Source of the DNA: Gammaproteobacteria bacterium
GTDB taxonomy: Bacteria; Pseudomonadota; Gammaproteobacteria; Pseudomonadales; Pseudohongiellaceae
Direction of reading: 5' to 3'
Assembly (NCBI GenBank): GCA_024644515.1
Contig: JAHEHN010000008.1
Span: 1-57,032, forward strand
DNA length: 57,032 bases
Below are positions 39,149 to 49,416 of the stretch, one piece after another. The notes beneath the pieces are model-generated. The model ran no database searches. It saw only the letters and a program-made list of their open reading frames with translations, and was not told the DNA's origin. The position numbers were made by a program, and so were the translations under genes. The stretch's first letter is position 1. The number at the start of each line of letters is the position of its first letter.

Positions 39149-39562
39149 ATGTTACAACCTAAGCGAACCAAATTTCGCAAAATGATGAAAGGCCGTAATC
39201 GTGGCCTTGCGCATCGTGGTAGCACTATTAGTTTTGGCGAATATGGTTTGAAGGCTATAGGCCGCGGTCGCCTTACTGCTCGACAGATCGAATCTGCTCG
39301 TCGTGCACTGACACGTCATGTAAAACGTGGCGGAAAAATCTGGATTCGTGTTTTTCCAGATAAGCCGATTACCCAGAAGCCTCTTGAAGTTCGTCAGGGT
39401 AAAGGTAAGGGTAGTGTTGAATACTGGGTAGCCCAGATTCAGCCTGGAAAAGTATTGTTTGAAATTGAAGGTGTGACAGAAGAGTTGGCTGAAGAAGCAT
39501 TTACTCTGGCTGCTGCAAAACTTCCGTTTGCAACAAAATTTGCTAAAAGGGTGGTGATGTAA
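39149..39562 (+). CDS. rplP: 50S ribosomal protein L16
   Basis: A 137-residue protein that positions A-site tRNA. It begins [19 protein letters not shown] and contains [20 protein letters not shown] with the Arg of the PLEVR motif that is hydroxylated in many gammaproteobacteria. It overlaps rpmC by one base (TAATG). Confidence 0.98.
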   Translation: MLQPKRTKFRKMMKGRNRGLAHRGSTISFGEYGLKAIGRGRLTARQIESARRALTRHVKRGGKIWIRVFPDKPITQKPLEVRQGKGKGSVEYWVAQIQPGKVLFEIEGVTEELAEEAFTLAAAKLPFATKFAKRVVM

Positions 39563-39762
39563 TGGCTAATTATGAAACCAGTGATCTGAGAGATAAATCG
39601 GTTGCAGAACTTAATGAAGTATTACTTGAATTGCTTCGTGACCAGTTTAATTACCGTATGCAGAAATCTACTGGCCAGCTTGGTCAGACTCATCTGATGT
39701 CTGGCGTACGCAAGAATATTGCCAGAGTGAAAACTCTGATTAATGAAAAACGTGCCCAGTAA
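39562..39762 (+). CDS. rpmC: 50S ribosomal protein L29
   Basis: A 66-residue helical hairpin at the tunnel exit next to L23. [20 protein letters not shown] and [13 protein letters not shown] are typical. Its start overlaps the rplP stop. rpsQ follows after 39 bases. Confidence 0.96.
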   Translation: MANYETSDLRDKSVAELNEVLLELLRDQFNYRMQKSTGQLGQTHLMSGVRKNIARVKTLINEKRAQ

Positions 39763-39801
39763 TTTTACTGGCCAATATATAAATAACAGGTTTTAAGAGA
39801 C

Positions 39802-40101
39802 ATGACAGAAGCCGTCGAAACTAGTAATGAAACAGCCGATGCAGGTGCAACCAGTGCACGTACTGCCACAGGTAGAGTTGTCAGCAACAAAATGGATAAA
39901 TCCATTACTGTGCTCGTAGAAAGACGTGTAAAGCACCCTGTGTATAGCAAGTATGTAACCAAGTCTTCGAGGTTGCATGCCCATGACGAGTCTAATGAAT
40001 GTCAGGAAGGCGATACTGTGACTATCAAGGAAGTTCGTCCGATATCAAAAACCAAGACATGGTCTCTGGTTTCGGTTGATGAAAAGGCGACAATTGTCTA
40101 G
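39802..40101 (+). CDS. rpsQ: 30S ribosomal protein S17 with N-terminal extension
   Basis: A 99-residue protein; E. coli S17 has 84. The core, from about residue 21 ([23 protein letters not shown]) to KTKTWSL, is normal and binds 16S rRNA near the decoding region. The first 20 residues ([18 protein letters not shown]) are acidic, Ala/Thr/Glu-rich and absent from the usual family. No later ATG offers a normal-length start before the core, so the extension is probably real. Its role is unknown. Confidence 0.95.
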   Translation: MTEAVETSNETADAGATSARTATGRVVSNKMDKSITVLVERRVKHPVYSKYVTKSSRLHAHDESNECQEGDTVTIKEVRPISKTKTWSLVSVDEKATIV

Positions 40102-40196
40102 TTACTGTTTAGTTACACAGTAGATCAATTGGTCAGCTAACTGATTGATAGATTAACAAGTGTTATTACAACGAATTTAGTTTAAAGGATAAGAGC

Positions 40197-40222
40197 GGCT
40201 TAAATATCAATGATATCAAGCC
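40197..40222 (+). promoter_or_regulatory. Hairpin before rplN
   Basis: GGCTT pairs with AAGCC and ATATC with GATAT around an AAT loop. It sits directly before the GGAG ribosome binding site of rplN, in the 134-base spacer that marks the start of the spc operon. It could modulate rplN translation; no promoter of good quality was found in this spacer. Confidence 0.35.
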
Positions 40223-40235
40223 CGGAGAAGTAGAA

Positions 40236-40604
40236 ATGATTCAAGTTCAATCCTATTTGGATGTTGCAGACAACAGCGGCGCTAGAAAAGTGATGTGCAT
40301 CAAGGTGCTTGGTGGATCGCATCGTCGTTATGCCAGGATTGGTGATGTAATCAAGGTTACTGTCAAGGAAGCTATTCCACGTGGCAAGGTAAAAAAAGGG
40401 CAGGTACTGAGTGCTCTTGTGGTTCGAACCAAAAGTGGTGTGCGTCGTCAGGACGGTTCGCTGATCAAGTTCGATGACAATGCCGCAATCCTGCTAAACA
40501 CCCAGGATGCTCCCATCGGTACTCGTGTCTTTGGACCGGTTACCAGGGAACTGCGAAATGAAAAATTCATGAGAATTATTTCTCTGGCACCCGAAGTACT
40601 TTAG
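40236..40604 (+). CDS. rplN: 50S ribosomal protein L14
   Basis: A 122-residue subunit-interface protein. It starts [24 protein letters not shown] and ends [18 protein letters not shown], as in E. coli (123 residues). It is the first gene of the spc operon; a 134-base spacer divides it from rpsQ. GGAG precedes the ATG. Confidence 0.98.
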   Translation: MIQVQSYLDVADNSGARKVMCIKVLGGSHRRYARIGDVIKVTVKEAIPRGKVKKGQVLSALVVRTKSGVRRQDGSLIKFDDNAAILLNTQDAPIGTRVFGPVTRELRNEKFMRIISLAPEVL

Positions 40605-40642
40605 TCGTTCGGCAACCAGATTAAGAGATAGAGATTGCAACA

Positions 40643-40957
40643 ATGCAGAAACTGAAACGTGATGATGAAGTAATTGTGATTGCCGGAAAAGACAAAGGCA
40701 AGCGCGGAAAAGTTACCCGTGTTATGGATAATGGCCGCCTGATTGTCTCTGGTATCAACATGGTTAAACGCCATACCAAACCTAATCCTAATCTGGGAAA
40801 GCAGGGTGGTATTGTTGAGAAAGAAGCAGCTATTCAGATCTCCAATGTCGCGATATTTAATTCGAAGACTGAGAAGGCTGATCGTGTAGGTATTCGAGTC
40901 GACGGAAATGGCGAAAAAGTCAGAGTATTTAAATCTGACAGCTCGGCCATCGACTAG
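40643..40957 (+). CDS. rplX: 50S ribosomal protein L24
   Basis: A 104-residue assembly-initiator protein with a KOW motif, [17 protein letters not shown], near residue 12. The stretch [24 protein letters not shown] is the standard loop. rplE follows after 52 bases. Confidence 0.97.
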   Translation: MQKLKRDDEVIVIAGKDKGKRGKVTRVMDNGRLIVSGINMVKRHTKPNPNLGKQGGIVEKEAAIQISNVAIFNSKTEKADRVGIRVDGNGEKVRVFKSDSSAID

Positions 40958-41009
40958 TATAGAGTCTAATATTTAACAAAGATTAATTCAGACAGGTTAG
41001 AAAAAGATC

Positions 41010-41567
41010 ATGGCTCGTTTAAGAGACGTTTACAAAAATGAAGTGGTTAAAGAACTGCAAAAACAGTTCTCCTACGAAAACCCAATGCAAGTGCCTAAAA
41101 TCACTAAAGTAGTGATCAATATGGGTAGTGGAGAATTTGGCGACAAGAAGGTTTTGGAAAATGCCTTGAGTGACATGACGAAGATCAGTGGTCAGAAACC
41201 TGTTGTGAATCTGGCTCGAAAATCTGTTGCTGGCTTCAAGGTCCGTGAAGGCTGGCCAGTTGGTTGTAAAGTAACTTTGCGTGGCGAGCGCATGTATGAG
41301 TTCCTTGATCGACTCGTGTCTATTGCGATTCCTCGTATTCGTGACTTCAGGGGACTTAGTGCCAAATCATTCGATGGCCGCGGAAATTATGCAATGGGCG
41401 TTACCGAGCAGATCATTTTCCCGGAAATAGAATACGACAAGATTGACACGCTGCGTGGTATGGATATCACTATCACCACTACAGCTAAAAACAATGAAGA
41501 AGGCAGAGCCTTGCTACGGGCAATGAATTTTCCGTTGAGAGAAACTGCTCAGGCTGCAAGCGCCTGA
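41010..41567 (+). CDS. rplE: 50S ribosomal protein L5
   Basis: A 185-residue 5S rRNA-binding protein (179 in E. coli), ending with a short extra TAQAASA tail. The core has [40 protein letters not shown] and [21 protein letters not shown]. In E. coli S8 binds the mRNA near this start to repress the spc operon; I saw no obvious copy of that site here. Confidence 0.97.
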   Translation: MARLRDVYKNEVVKELQKQFSYENPMQVPKITKVVINMGSGEFGDKKVLENALSDMTKISGQKPVVNLARKSVAGFKVREGWPVGCKVTLRGERMYEFLDRLVSIAIPRIRDFRGLSAKSFDGRGNYAMGVTEQIIFPEIEYDKIDTLRGMDITITTTAKNNEEGRALLRAMNFPLRETAQAASA

Positions 41568-41605
41568 TCTTCAGAACAGATATTGGTTTAAAGAGAACAT
41601 AAGTT

Positions 41606-41911
41606 ATGGCTAAGACCTCAATGATTGTAAGGGAGCATAAGCGCACCAAGATGGTTGCGAAGTTCGCTGAAAAACGTGCTGCGCTGAAAGCTGTGCTGAA
41701 AAGCCAGACAGCGTCTGACGAGGAAAAATGGGAAGCGCAGGTTAAGTTGCAGAAGCTACCCAGGGATGCAAGTCCTACCCGTCAGCGTAATCGTTGTCAG
41801 GTAACTGGTCGACCACATGGCGTATACCGTAAATTCGGTTTATGCCGAAACAAATTACGTGAGCATGCCATGAAAGGTGATGTTCCTGGTCTGACCAAGG
41901 CCAGTTGGTAA
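41606..41911 (+). CDS. rpsN: 30S ribosomal protein S14
   Basis: A 101-residue protein, the long zinc-free form, as there is no CxxC pair. It ends [39 protein letters not shown] sequence in standard order and binds the 30S head near S3 and S10. A zinc-binding paralogue is not in this window. Confidence 0.97.
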   Translation: MAKTSMIVREHKRTKMVAKFAEKRAALKAVLKSQTASDEEKWEAQVKLQKLPRDASPTRQRNRCQVTGRPHGVYRKFGLCRNKLREHAMKGDVPGLTKASW

Positions 41912-41955
41912 CAACGAAGCAGGCAGTCAAAGAGACAAGAGGCAATAGACAAAAT

Positions 41956-42351
41956 ATGAGCATGTCAGACCCAATAGCAGATTTATTGACACGAATCAGG
42001 AACGCCCAGATGGCTGGTCTTCCGGATGTGTCCTGCCCGTCTTCTAAGATTAAACAGTCTATTCTTGATGTACTTAAGCAGGAAGGCTATATCAATGGTT
42101 ACTCGATCAATGATGATCTGGTCAAACCACAGCTTACCATTGAGCTGAAATACTTTAATGGTAAACCGGTTATTGAATCTTTGCATCGAGGCAGCCGTCC
42201 GGGTTTGCGTCATTATGCAGGCAAAGATGGTATTCCAGAAGTGCAGGCCGGTCTGGGTATTAGTGTGGTTTCAACCAATAAGGGTGTGATGACTGATAAA
42301 GCAGCTCGTGGCGCCGGAATTGGTGGTGAAATACTCTGTACCGTTTTTTAA
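41956..42351 (+). CDS. rpsH: 30S ribosomal protein S8
   Basis: A 131-residue primary 16S rRNA-binding protein (130 in E. coli). [18 protein letters not shown] opens the protein and [21 protein letters not shown] closes it. The open frame extends upstream to 41905 over the end of rpsN, but the ATG at 41956 matches the family. A second ATG at 41962 is also possible. S8 is the spc repressor in E. coli. Confidence 0.96.
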   Translation: MSMSDPIADLLTRIRNAQMAGLPDVSCPSSKIKQSILDVLKQEGYINGYSINDDLVKPQLTIELKYFNGKPVIESLHRGSRPGLRHYAGKDGIPEVQAGLGISVVSTNKGVMTDKAARGAGIGGEILCTVF

Positions 42352-42385
42352 TTTATAAAAATATCAAGTTTAAAAGAGCAGCAAT

Positions 42386-42919
42386 ATGTCCAGAATAGCA
42401 AACAGCCCAGTCGAACTACCTAGCGGTGTCGAGGTAAATATAGCCAACGGTCTTGTTTCAGTGAAAGGAAGCAATGGTTCCATGAATCTGCAGCTTCATG
42501 ATCTGGTCGATATCGTTAATGAAGATAACCAGCTCAAGCTGTCAGCAAAAAAAGAAAGCAAAGAATCTGTAGCCATGACTGGTACCTTCCGCTCTCTGGT
42601 AAACAACATGGTTGTGGGTGTAAGTGAAGGTTTTGAGAAAAAGCTTCAATTGATTGGTGTTGGTTACAGAGCCAAGGCCGAAGGCAAAAGCGTCAATCTG
42701 GTTGTGGGTTACTCACATCCCATTGACTATAAGTTGCCAGAAGGAATTACTGCGGACACTCCAACGCAAACAGAAATTGTAATTAAAGGCGCTGATAAAC
42801 AGCAGGTTGGCCAGGTCGCTGCTGAAATAAGAAAGTTCAGACCACCTGAGCCATATAAAGGCAAGGGAATTCGCTACGCTGACGAACATGTATTCAGAAA
42901 AGAAGCGAAGAAGAAGTAA
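42386..42919 (+). CDS. rplF: 50S ribosomal protein L6
   Basis: A 177-residue protein near the sarcin-ricin loop made of two similar domains. [19 protein letters not shown] and the C-terminal [18 protein letters not shown] are standard. The length equals that of E. coli. rplR follows after 71 bases. Confidence 0.98.
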   Translation: MSRIANSPVELPSGVEVNIANGLVSVKGSNGSMNLQLHDLVDIVNEDNQLKLSAKKESKESVAMTGTFRSLVNNMVVGVSEGFEKKLQLIGVGYRAKAEGKSVNLVVGYSHPIDYKLPEGITADTPTQTEIVIKGADKQQVGQVAAEIRKFRPPEPYKGKGIRYADEHVFRKEAKKK

Positions 42920-42990
42920 AAGTCAGGCATTTGAAGGTTTAAATAAAAGTTAAAGTAAGACATCAGATAACAGGAATAAGAGATAACACT

Positions 42991-43326
42991 ATGAACGAGA
43001 AGAAACAATCTCGTCTGAGGCGCGCAAAAAGGTCGCGTGCAAAGATCAGCGAACTGCGCGTTAACCGCCTTTGCATCTACAGAAGCCCAAGGCATATCTA
43101 TGCCCAGGTGATTTCTCCAGACCATCAGGTGCTGGCTACAGCTACATCTCTTGGTGAAAAGAAAACTGGTAATGTCGAGTCTGCAATTCAGGTGGGTAAG
43201 GCTATTGCTGAAAAAGCGAAAGCGGCAGGCGTAACTTCAGTTGCTTTTGATCGAAGTGGTTATCAGTACCATGGGCGCGTAAAAGCACTTGCTGATGCAG
43301 CGCGTGAAAATGGATTGGAATTCTAG
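42991..43326 (+). CDS. rplR: 50S ribosomal protein L18
   Basis: A 111-residue 5S rRNA-binding protein (117 in E. coli). The basic N-terminus [19 protein letters not shown] is followed by [11 protein letters not shown] and ends [20 protein letters not shown]. The ribosome binding site is weak (GAATAAGAGA). rpsE begins 17 bases later. Confidence 0.97.
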   Translation: MNEKKQSRLRRAKRSRAKISELRVNRLCIYRSPRHIYAQVISPDHQVLATATSLGEKKTGNVESAIQVGKAIAEKAKAAGVTSVAFDRSGYQYHGRVKALADAARENGLEF

Positions 43327-43343
43327 GAAAACGGTTTATAGAA

Positions 43344-43853
43344 ATGGCATATAAGAACGAACAAAACAAAAACGAAGAAGGCATGCAGGAAAAGCTGATT
43401 CAGGTAAACCGTGTAGCCAAGGTGGTGAAAGGTGGACGGATCTTTGGTTTTACCGCTCTTACCGCAGTTGGTGATGGTAATGGCCGTGTCGGTTTTGGCC
43501 GTGGTAAAGCCCGTGAGGTTCCTTTGGCTATACAAAAAGCCATGGAAGCCGCACGTCGTAATATGATCAGCGTAAAACTTGATGGTGATACCTTGCAGTA
43601 TCCAATTAAGGCCAGACATGGTGCTTCCAAAATTTATATGCAGCCAGCATCCGAAGGTACAGGTGTTATCGCTGGTGGTGCCATGCGTGCCATTCTTGAA
43701 TTAGCCGGTGTTCATAATGTACTGGCCAAATGTTATGGCTCAACCAACCCTGTGAATGTTGTTCGCGCAACGTTTAAGGGCTTGCAGCAGATGCGCGCTC
43801 CTGAAGAAGTAGCGGCAAAACGCGGAAAGACGATTGAAGAGATTATTGGTTAA
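43344..43853 (+). CDS. rpsE: 30S ribosomal protein S5
   Basis: A 169-residue fidelity protein. [27 protein letters not shown] near residue 22 carries the loop altered by spectinomycin resistance, here without deletion. [25 protein letters not shown] helix ([19 protein letters not shown] here) is conserved. The C-terminus [16 protein letters not shown] is complete. Confidence 0.97.
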   Translation: MAYKNEQNKNEEGMQEKLIQVNRVAKVVKGGRIFGFTALTAVGDGNGRVGFGRGKAREVPLAIQKAMEAARRNMISVKLDGDTLQYPIKARHGASKIYMQPASEGTGVIAGGAMRAILELAGVHNVLAKCYGSTNPVNVVRATFKGLQQMRAPEEVAAKRGKTIEEIIG

Positions 43854-43932
43854 TCCATTCTTGAGTAACTGCAGTTTACAGAATATCTAGTAATTACAGA
43901 AAACAGAACACGAAGAAAGTAGAGTAGAAAAC

Positions 43933-44112
43933 ATGGCTAACAAAACAGTTAAAGTCACACTGATGAAAAGCCCGATTGGCGCTTTGAAAAAACATAAAGC
44001 TTGCCTGACCGGACTTGGTCTCAGACGTATTCGTCAAGCCGTGGAAGTTGAAGATACACCAGCAGTGCGTGGCATGATTAATAAAGTCATCCACCTGGTA
44101 GAAGTGGCTTAA
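43933..44112 (+). CDS. rpmD: 50S ribosomal protein L30
   Basis: A 59-residue protein, equal to the E. coli length and too short for common ORF cut-offs. The translation begins [20 protein letters not shown] and contains [20 protein letters not shown] and IHLVEVA. A purine-rich GAAAGTAGAG stretch precedes the ATG. It lies in the standard place between rpsE and rplO. Confidence 0.96.
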   Translation: MANKTVKVTLMKSPIGALKKHKACLTGLGLRRIRQAVEVEDTPAVRGMINKVIHLVEVA

Positions 44113-44175
44113 GGTCAAATAAGATCAGCAAGACCATTTATTAATTACTGAAATTAATTAGAAAGAATAGTAAAT

Positions 44176-44679
44176 ATGACAATCATGCGATTAAACACAT
44201 TGGCCCCGGTTCCTGGTTCAGTCCAGGAAAAGAAACGTGTTGGCAGAGGTATAGGTAGCGGGTTTGGTAAAACTGCCGGTCGTGGCCACAAAGGTCAGAA
44301 ATCACGCTCAGGTGGCGGTGTACGCCCAGGTTTTGAAGGTGGACAGATGCCTTTGCAAAAGCGTGTACCAAAATACGGTTTCTTTTCACGTATTGGTAAC
44401 GTTACTGAAGAAGTACGTACTTCCGAGCTGAACAAGGTTGAAGGTGGTGTGATAAACCTGGAGACCCTTGAAAAAGCCAATATTATTAATCGCAACACAA
44501 GGTTTGTGAAAATTATGCTGTCTGGTGATGTGACTACTGCCGTTACTGTTGAAGGTCTGGGTGTTTCAAAAGGCGCCAAGGCCGCTATCGAAGCAGCTGG
44601 TGGCAAGGTAATTGAGGCTGAAGTGAAAGCACCAGCCAAGAAAACCAAAAAGCAGCCTGCTACTAAAGCAGACGCATAA
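44176..44679 (+). CDS. rplO: 50S ribosomal protein L15 with C-terminal tail
   Basis: A 167-residue protein; E. coli L15 has 144. The core starts [20 protein letters not shown] and holds [20 protein letters not shown] and [14 protein letters not shown]. The end adds a Lys/Ala-rich tail after the normal GKVIEAE ([17 protein letters not shown]). A second in-frame ATG at 44185 matches the E. coli start; the upstream one gives three more residues. The tail's role is unknown; extra rRNA contact is inference. Confidence 0.95.
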   Translation: MTIMRLNTLAPVPGSVQEKKRVGRGIGSGFGKTAGRGHKGQKSRSGGGVRPGFEGGQMPLQKRVPKYGFFSRIGNVTEEVRTSELNKVEGGVINLETLEKANIINRNTRFVKIMLSGDVTTAVTVEGLGVSKGAKAAIEAAGGKVIEAEVKAPAKKTKKQPATKADA

Positions 44680-44715
44680 AACCAATTTAACGAGTTATCG
44701 GGATAATACACAGAA

Positions 44716-46026
44716 ATGGCAACACCAGGAATGAGACCGGGCAAAGCTGACGGGCTGGCAGAATTAAAAGCCAGACTCGCCTTTGTGCTGTTTGCGATTG
44801 TTGTATATCGCATCGGTACTCATATTCCTGTTCCTGGTATTAACCCGGATCAACTACAGGCATTGTTCAATCAGAATCAGGGCACTTTTCTTGGTCTGTT
44901 TAACATGTTTTCTGGTGGTGCTATTGAGCGCATGAGTATTTTTGCCCTTGGTATCATGCCATATATTACTGCTTCTATTATTATGCAGTTGCTGACTGCT
45001 ACGACGCCGCAACTGGAACAGCTGAAGAAAGAAGGCGAGTCAGGTCGCCGAAAAATCAGTCAATATACCCGCTATGGCGCTTTGTTTTTTGCTTCCATTC
45101 AGGCGGTAGCTATTACGACCGGTCTGTTATCGCAGTTGGCTTTTAACGCCAATTTCAGTTTTTACTTTACGGCTTTTGTTTCTCTGGTAACTGGTGCCAT
45201 GTTCCTGATGTGGCTGGGTGAACAGATTACTGAAAGGGGAGTTGGAAATGGTATCTCCTTGTTGATTTTTGCCGGTATTGTCGCAGGATTGCCAGCAGCT
45301 ATTGGCCAGTCTCTGGAACAAGCTGCCGAAGGACAGATCCAGCCCATAGCACTGTTTGTTGTTGCTGTTATAGCAGCAGCCGTGATTGGGTGTGTTGTCT
45401 TTGTTGAAAGAGCGCAGCGCAGAATTACTGTGAACTATGCGCCTCGTCAACAGGGGCGCAAGATGTATCAGGGACAATCAAGTCATTTGCCACTTAAGGT
45501 TAATATGGCGGGTGTTATTCCAGCTATTTTTGCCAGTAGCTTTTTGCTGTTCCCTGCGTCACTGGGACAGTGGTTTGGTCAGAACGAAGGTATGCAGTGG
45601 ATGGCAGATCTGGCGTTGATTCTAGGTCCCGGACAGCCCTTGTATATTCTGGTATTTGCTACTCTCATTGTTGCATTTTGTTTTTTCTATACATCACTGG
45701 TTTTTAATCCGAAAGAAATTGCAGACAACCTGAGAAAGTCCGGCGCCTTTATTCCCGGTATTCGTCCAGGTGAACATACTGCCACCTATGTGGACAGTGT
45801 AATGACGCGTTTGACTATGTTTGGTGCTGTGTACATTACGATGATTTGTTTACTGCCGCAGTTTCTGCAGGTAGCTGCCAATGTACCTTTCCAGTTAGGC
45901 GGTACTTCACTGCTGATTGTTGTGGTGGTTTGTATGGATTTTATGTCTCAGGTTCAGTCACATCTGATGTCACATCAATATGAATCACTGATGAAGAAAT
46001 CAAACATTGGTTCTTTCAAGCGATAG
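44716..46026 (+). CDS. secY: Preprotein translocase subunit SecY
   Basis: A 436-residue, ten-helix channel protein of the Sec translocon. It shows [11 protein letters not shown] at the first periplasmic loop, [15 protein letters not shown] (plug-adjacent TM2), the cytoplasmic [29 protein letters not shown] loop in two parts, and [14 protein letters not shown]. It assembles with the SecE encoded at 18965; SecG is not in the window. rpmJ follows after 50 bases. Confidence 0.98.
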   Translation: MATPGMRPGKADGLAELKARLAFVLFAIVVYRIGTHIPVPGINPDQLQALFNQNQGTFLGLFNMFSGGAIERMSIFALGIMPYITASIIMQLLTATTPQLEQLKKEGESGRRKISQYTRYGALFFASIQAVAITTGLLSQLAFNANFSFYFTAFVSLVTGAMFLMWLGEQITERGVGNGISLLIFAGIVAGLPAAIGQSLEQAAEGQIQPIALFVVAVIAAAVIGCVVFVERAQRRITVNYAPRQQGRKMYQGQSSHLPLKVNMAGVIPAIFASSFLLFPASLGQWFGQNEGMQWMADLALILGPGQPLYILVFATLIVAFCFFYTSLVFNPKEIADNLRKSGAFIPGIRPGEHTATYVDSVMTRLTMFGAVYITMICLLPQFLQVAANVPFQLGGTSLLIVVVVCMDFMSQVQSHLMSHQYESLMKKSNIGSFKR

Positions 46027-46076
46027 TGAAGAACAACGTACTGTGAAGATACAGTAAGAGTTTTTGGAGAATAGTA

Positions 46077-46190
46077 ATGAAAGTAAGAGCATCGGTTAAA
46101 AAAGTATGCCGTAACTGCAAAGTCATCAAGCGTGGCGGTGTTGTGCGTGTAATTTGCAAGGAGCCCCGTCACAAACAGCGACAGGGTTGA
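46077..46190 (+). CDS. rpmJ: 50S ribosomal protein L36
   Basis: A 37-residue zinc-ribbon protein that begins [19 protein letters not shown] and ends EPRHKQRQG. The zinc ligands Cys11, Cys14, Cys27 and His32 are all present, so this is the zinc-dependent form. GGAG lies nine bases before the ATG. Last gene of the spc operon. Confidence 0.95.
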   Translation: MKVRASVKKVCRNCKVIKRGGVVRVICKEPRHKQRQG

Positions 46191-46204
46191 TTTTTAAAGG
46201 GTCA

Positions 46205-46228
46205 GGCGATAAGCTATCGCGCCTTTTT
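46205..46228 (+). terminator. Intrinsic terminator after rpmJ
   Basis: GGC-GATA pairs with TATC and GCC (two-base bulge), loop AGC, followed by five T residues. It would end the spc transcript before the alpha operon. Confidence 0.7.
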
Positions 46229-46350
46229 CCTTGGTATCGGATAGAACAGAAAGATTTCAGTAACTAACTAGCTGAAATATATAGATTTTTAATAAGACAA
46301 TATTCAGTTTATAAAGAAACTGATTAATAAAATTACGTTGGAGTTTACAT
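46229..46350 (+). promoter_or_regulatory. Leader region of the alpha operon
   Basis: Two small stems lie ahead of rpsM: ATTTCAG/CTGAAAT (46254-46260 with 46272-46278) and CAGTTT/AAACTG (46305-46310 with 46317-46322). In E. coli S4 represses through a pseudoknot at this place; the E. coli sequence is not recognisable here. No clear promoter was found. Confidence 0.35.
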
Positions 46351-46707
46351 ATGGCCCGTATTGCCGGAGTCAACATACCAGACAACAAGCATATCGTAAT
46401 ATCACTGCGTTATGTTTACGGGATTGGTCCTACCAAAGCACAGTCACTTTGTGATGTGACCGGTATTGTACCGACTACCAAGGTCAGTGATCTGAGTGAA
46501 GAGCAGCTGGACTCTATTCGTAACGAAGTCAATAAAATGACGGTTGAAGGAGATCTGCGTCGTGAAATCTCCATGAATATCAAACGTCTGATGGACCTGG
46601 GTTCCTATCGTGGTATTCGTCATCGTCGCAGCCTGCCTGTTAATGGCCAGCGTACCAAGACCAATGCCAGAACCCGTAAAGGTCCACGTAAACCAATTCG
46701 TAAGTAA
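46351..46707 (+). CDS. rpsM: 30S ribosomal protein S13
   Basis: A 118-residue head protein that contacts P-site tRNA and the 50S bridges. [19 protein letters not shown] and the C-terminal [20 protein letters not shown] are typical, and the basic tail ends [14 protein letters not shown] precedes the ATG. First gene of the alpha operon. Confidence 0.98.
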   Translation: MARIAGVNIPDNKHIVISLRYVYGIGPTKAQSLCDVTGIVPTTKVSDLSEEQLDSIRNEVNKMTVEGDLRREISMNIKRLMDLGSYRGIRHRRSLPVNGQRTKTNARTRKGPRKPIRK

Positions 46708-46755
46708 TTCAGTACTAATCTAGATATAAGTTTTTTTATATAGGAAGAAGAGTTA

Positions 46756-47145
46756 ATGGCTAAACCCGGATCAGGTCGCAAGAAAGCAAAAGTAGCCGTC
46801 AATGATGGCGTTGCTCATATTCATGCGTCTTTCAATAACACCATTATTACTATTACTGACCGTCAGGGTAACGCGTTGACCTGGGCTACTTCTGGAGGCT
46901 CCGGATTCCGTGGTTCAAGAAAAAGCACTCCGTTTGCTGCCCAGGTAGCTGCTGAGCGCGCTGGTAAAGCTGCTGTTGAGCTCTACAGTCTGAAAAACAT
47001 TGATGTCAGGGTAAATGGTCCCGGTCCTGGTCGTGAATCTGCAGTCAGGGCACTTAACTCATGTGGCCTGAAAGTAAGCAATATCACCGATGTAACGCCT
47101 ATTCCTCATAACGGATGCCGGCCTCCAAAACGTCGCAGAGTATAA
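46756..47145 (+). CDS. rpsK: 30S ribosomal protein S11
   Basis: A 129-residue platform protein lining the mRNA exit near the Shine-Dalgarno helix. [16 protein letters not shown] and [14 protein letters not shown] are family blocks, and it ends [13 protein letters not shown]. The final codons AGA GTA TAA form the first unit of the downstream 11-bp repeats. Confidence 0.98.
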   Translation: MAKPGSGRKKAKVAVNDGVAHIHASFNNTIITITDRQGNALTWATSGGSGFRGSRKSTPFAAQVAAERAGKAAVELYSLKNIDVRVNGPGPGRESAVRALNSCGLKVSNITDVTPIPHNGCRPPKRRRV

Positions 47146-47204
47146 GAAGAGTATAAGAAGAGTTTAGGAATAGTATAAAAAGAGTAGCAAGAAGAGTTTA
47201 AATA
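47137..47204 (+). repeat. Six 11/12-bp imperfect tandem repeats in the rpsK-rpsD spacer
   Basis: Units read AGAGTATAAGA (twice exactly), AGAGTTTAGGA, ATAGTATAAAA, AGAGTAGCAAGA and AGAGTTTAAATA. The first unit includes the rpsK stop codon. The array fills about two thirds of the 99-base spacer and its period is close to one DNA helical turn. Confidence 0.8.
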
Positions 47205-47244
47205 GCTGAAAGCTAAACAGTAAAAGATAATCGGAATAAAGAGT

Positions 47245-47865
47245 ATGGCACGATATATTGGCCCCAAATGTAAATTATCCAGACGTGAAGGTACCGACCT
47301 CTTCCTGAAGAGTGGTGCACGTTCTCTGGGTGATAAATGTAATCTGGAAACCGTACCTGGTCAGCACGGCAATCGTCGTTCGCGTCTGTCAGACTATGGT
47401 GTACAGCTGCGTGAAAAGCAGAAAGTCCGCCGTATGTATGGTGTGCTCGAAAAGCAATTCAGCAATTACTACAAAGAGGCGGCACGTCTCAAAGGTGCAA
47501 CTGGTGAAAACCTGCTGCAACTTCTGGAATCAAGACTCGATAACGTGGTTTATCGTATCGGTTTTGGTGCTACTCGTGCAGAAGCCAGACAGCTGGTCTC
47601 CCATAAAGCAATCCAGGTAAATGGACAGACAGTTAATATTGCGTCTTTCCAGGTTTCTGAGGGAGATGTCATCACGGTACGTGAGAAAGCCAAAAACCAG
47701 ATGCGTATTAAATCTGCACTCGATCAGGCTGCATCTCGCACGCAAGTCGAATGGATTGATGTAAACGTCGACAGGTTGGAAGGTATTTTCAAAAGCAAGC
47801 CGGAACGCAGCGAGCTGTCTTCCGAAATCAATGAAAGCTTGATCGTTGAGCTTTACTCGAAATAA
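47245..47865 (+). CDS. rpsD: 30S ribosomal protein S4
   Basis: A 206-residue primary 16S-binding protein, the E. coli length. [21 protein letters not shown], then [17 protein letters not shown] and the S4 RNA-binding domain with [20 protein letters not shown]. In E. coli S4 represses the alpha operon. No N-terminal zinc cysteines are seen. The spacer upstream holds tandem repeats. Confidence 0.98.
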   Translation: MARYIGPKCKLSRREGTDLFLKSGARSLGDKCNLETVPGQHGNRRSRLSDYGVQLREKQKVRRMYGVLEKQFSNYYKEAARLKGATGENLLQLLESRLDNVVYRIGFGATRAEARQLVSHKAIQVNGQTVNIASFQVSEGDVITVREKAKNQMRIKSALDQAASRTQVEWIDVNVDRLEGIFKSKPERSELSSEINESLIVELYSK

Positions 47866-47898
47866 AGTTAAGTCATTACCAGGCCTAAGAGGAATTCC

Positions 47899-48897
47899 AT
47901 GCAAATTTCGTTAGCTGACTTTCTGACACCTCAAGTTATTCAGGTAGAAGAATTTGATAAGTGTCATTCAAAAGTAGTACTGGAGCCACTGGAAAGGGGC
48001 TTTGGACATACACTGGGCAATGCCTTGCGCAGAATCCTGCTGTCTTCCATGCCGGGTTGTGCTGTTGAAGAAGTAGAAATCGACGGTGTCGTTCATGAAT
48101 ACAGCACCATTGAAGGTGTGCAGGAAGATGTTATTGAAATCATTCTGAACCTGAAAGGTCTGGCAGTAATTCTTGAAGGCAAGGACGAAGTTGTTCTGAA
48201 CCTGAACAAGAGTGGTAAAGGCCCGGTCACTGCAGGGGATATTACTCTGGAGCAGGATGTTGAAATTATCAATCCTGAGCACCTGATCTGTAACCTGAAT
48301 GAAAATGGTTCTATCAATATGCACATCAAGATCGGGGTAGGCCGGGGTTATGCGCCTGTTGATACTCGTCTGGATGATGATGAAGAAACCCGTTCTGTTG
48401 GCAAGCTCATGCTGGATGCTTCTTACACACCAGTGAACAGAGTAACTTACACAGTAGAAAACGCACGTGTTGAACAGCGTACTGACCTGGACAAGCTGAT
48501 TCTTGAGCTGGAAACCAATGGCACTATTGATCCGGAAGAAGCCATTCGTCAGGCCGCTACTATTCTTCAGCATCAGTTGAATGTGTTTGTAGATCTGAAA
48601 AATGATTCCGTTAAAGAACCAGAACAGCAGGAAGACAAGATTGATCCTATTCTGCTGCGTCCGGTTGATGATCTGGAACTTACAGTTCGTTCAGCTAACT
48701 GTCTGAAAGCAGAAAATATTTATTACATTGGTGATTTGATTCAGCGTACCGAAGTGGAACTGCTGAAGACTCCTAATCTGGGTAAAAAATCACTGACAGA
48801 AATTAAAGATGTACTGGCTTCTAAAGGATTATCCCTTGGTCTGCGTCTTGAAAACTGGCCGCCTTCTTCATTGAAGGGTGGCGAACGAGCAGCTTAA
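47899..48897 (+). CDS. rpoA: RNA polymerase subunit alpha
   Basis: A 332-residue subunit (329 in E. coli) that dimerises to start polymerase assembly. The N-terminal domain has [20 protein letters not shown] and [19 protein letters not shown]; a linker near residue 235 leads to the C-terminal domain with [16 protein letters not shown] block ([19 protein letters not shown]) that contacts UP elements and activators. AGAGGA precedes the ATG. Confidence 0.98.
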   Translation: MQISLADFLTPQVIQVEEFDKCHSKVVLEPLERGFGHTLGNALRRILLSSMPGCAVEEVEIDGVVHEYSTIEGVQEDVIEIILNLKGLAVILEGKDEVVLNLNKSGKGPVTAGDITLEQDVEIINPEHLICNLNENGSINMHIKIGVGRGYAPVDTRLDDDEETRSVGKLMLDASYTPVNRVTYTVENARVEQRTDLDKLILELETNGTIDPEEAIRQAATILQHQLNVFVDLKNDSVKEPEQQEDKIDPILLRPVDDLELTVRSANCLKAENIYYIGDLIQRTEVELLKTPNLGKKSLTEIKDVLASKGLSLGLRLENWPPSSLKGGERAA

Positions 48898-48924
48898 TAA
48901 AAGAATTTATCAGGAATATTTGTC

Positions 48925-49320
48925 ATGCGTCATCGACATAGTGGTCGTCAGCTAAACAGGAATAGTAGTCATCGTAAAGCGATGTTTCGCAACATGACCA
49001 ACTCCCTTGTTGAACATGAAATCATCAAAACAACTCTGGCAAAGGCCAAGGAGCTTCGTGGCTTTGCCGAGCCGCTGATTACCCTGGCTAAAAGCGATAG
49101 CGTTGCTAATCGCAGGCTGGCTTTTGACCGCGTTCGCGACAAGGCGACAGTAGGTAAATTATTTACCGAGCTTGGACCGCGCTATGTTGAACGTCCAGGT
49201 GGCTATGTGCGCATCATCAAATGCGGTTTACGCACTGGTGACAAGGCGCCAATGGCGTATGTTGAATTAATCGACAGGCCTGAAGAGGATTTCGATTATG
49301 ATGATGCCGAAGAATCCTGA
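48925..49320 (+). CDS. rplQ: 50S ribosomal protein L17
   Basis: A 131-residue protein (127 in E. coli) at the bottom of the 50[21 protein letters not shown] and [19 protein letters not shown] are typical; the C-terminus has an acidic tail ([13 protein letters not shown]). It is the last gene of the alpha operon and is followed by a strong terminator. Confidence 0.98.
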   Translation: MRHRHSGRQLNRNSSHRKAMFRNMTNSLVEHEIIKTTLAKAKELRGFAEPLITLAKSDSVANRRLAFDRVRDKATVGKLFTELGPRYVERPGGYVRIIKCGLRTGDKAPMAYVELIDRPEEDFDYDDAEES

Positions 49321-49338
49321 TAACTAAAAAGATCCAGT

Positions 49339-49366
49339 AAAAAAAGCCGTTATTTCGGCTTTTTTT
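49339..49366 (+). terminator. Intrinsic terminator of the alpha operon
   Basis: AAAAAAAGCCG and CGGCTTTTTTT enclose a six-base loop, starting 19 bases after rplQ. It closes the ribosomal protein cluster. Confidence 0.92.
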
Positions 49367-49416
49367 ATTTCCGATATTCCATAATTGATGCTGAGAAAAT
49401 TTAACGAGAGTAAATC

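Noticed and set aside
47137..47204. CRISPR-like array in the rpsK-rpsD spacer
   Set aside because: Units are 11-12 bp and directly adjacent with no spacers; no cas genes are near.
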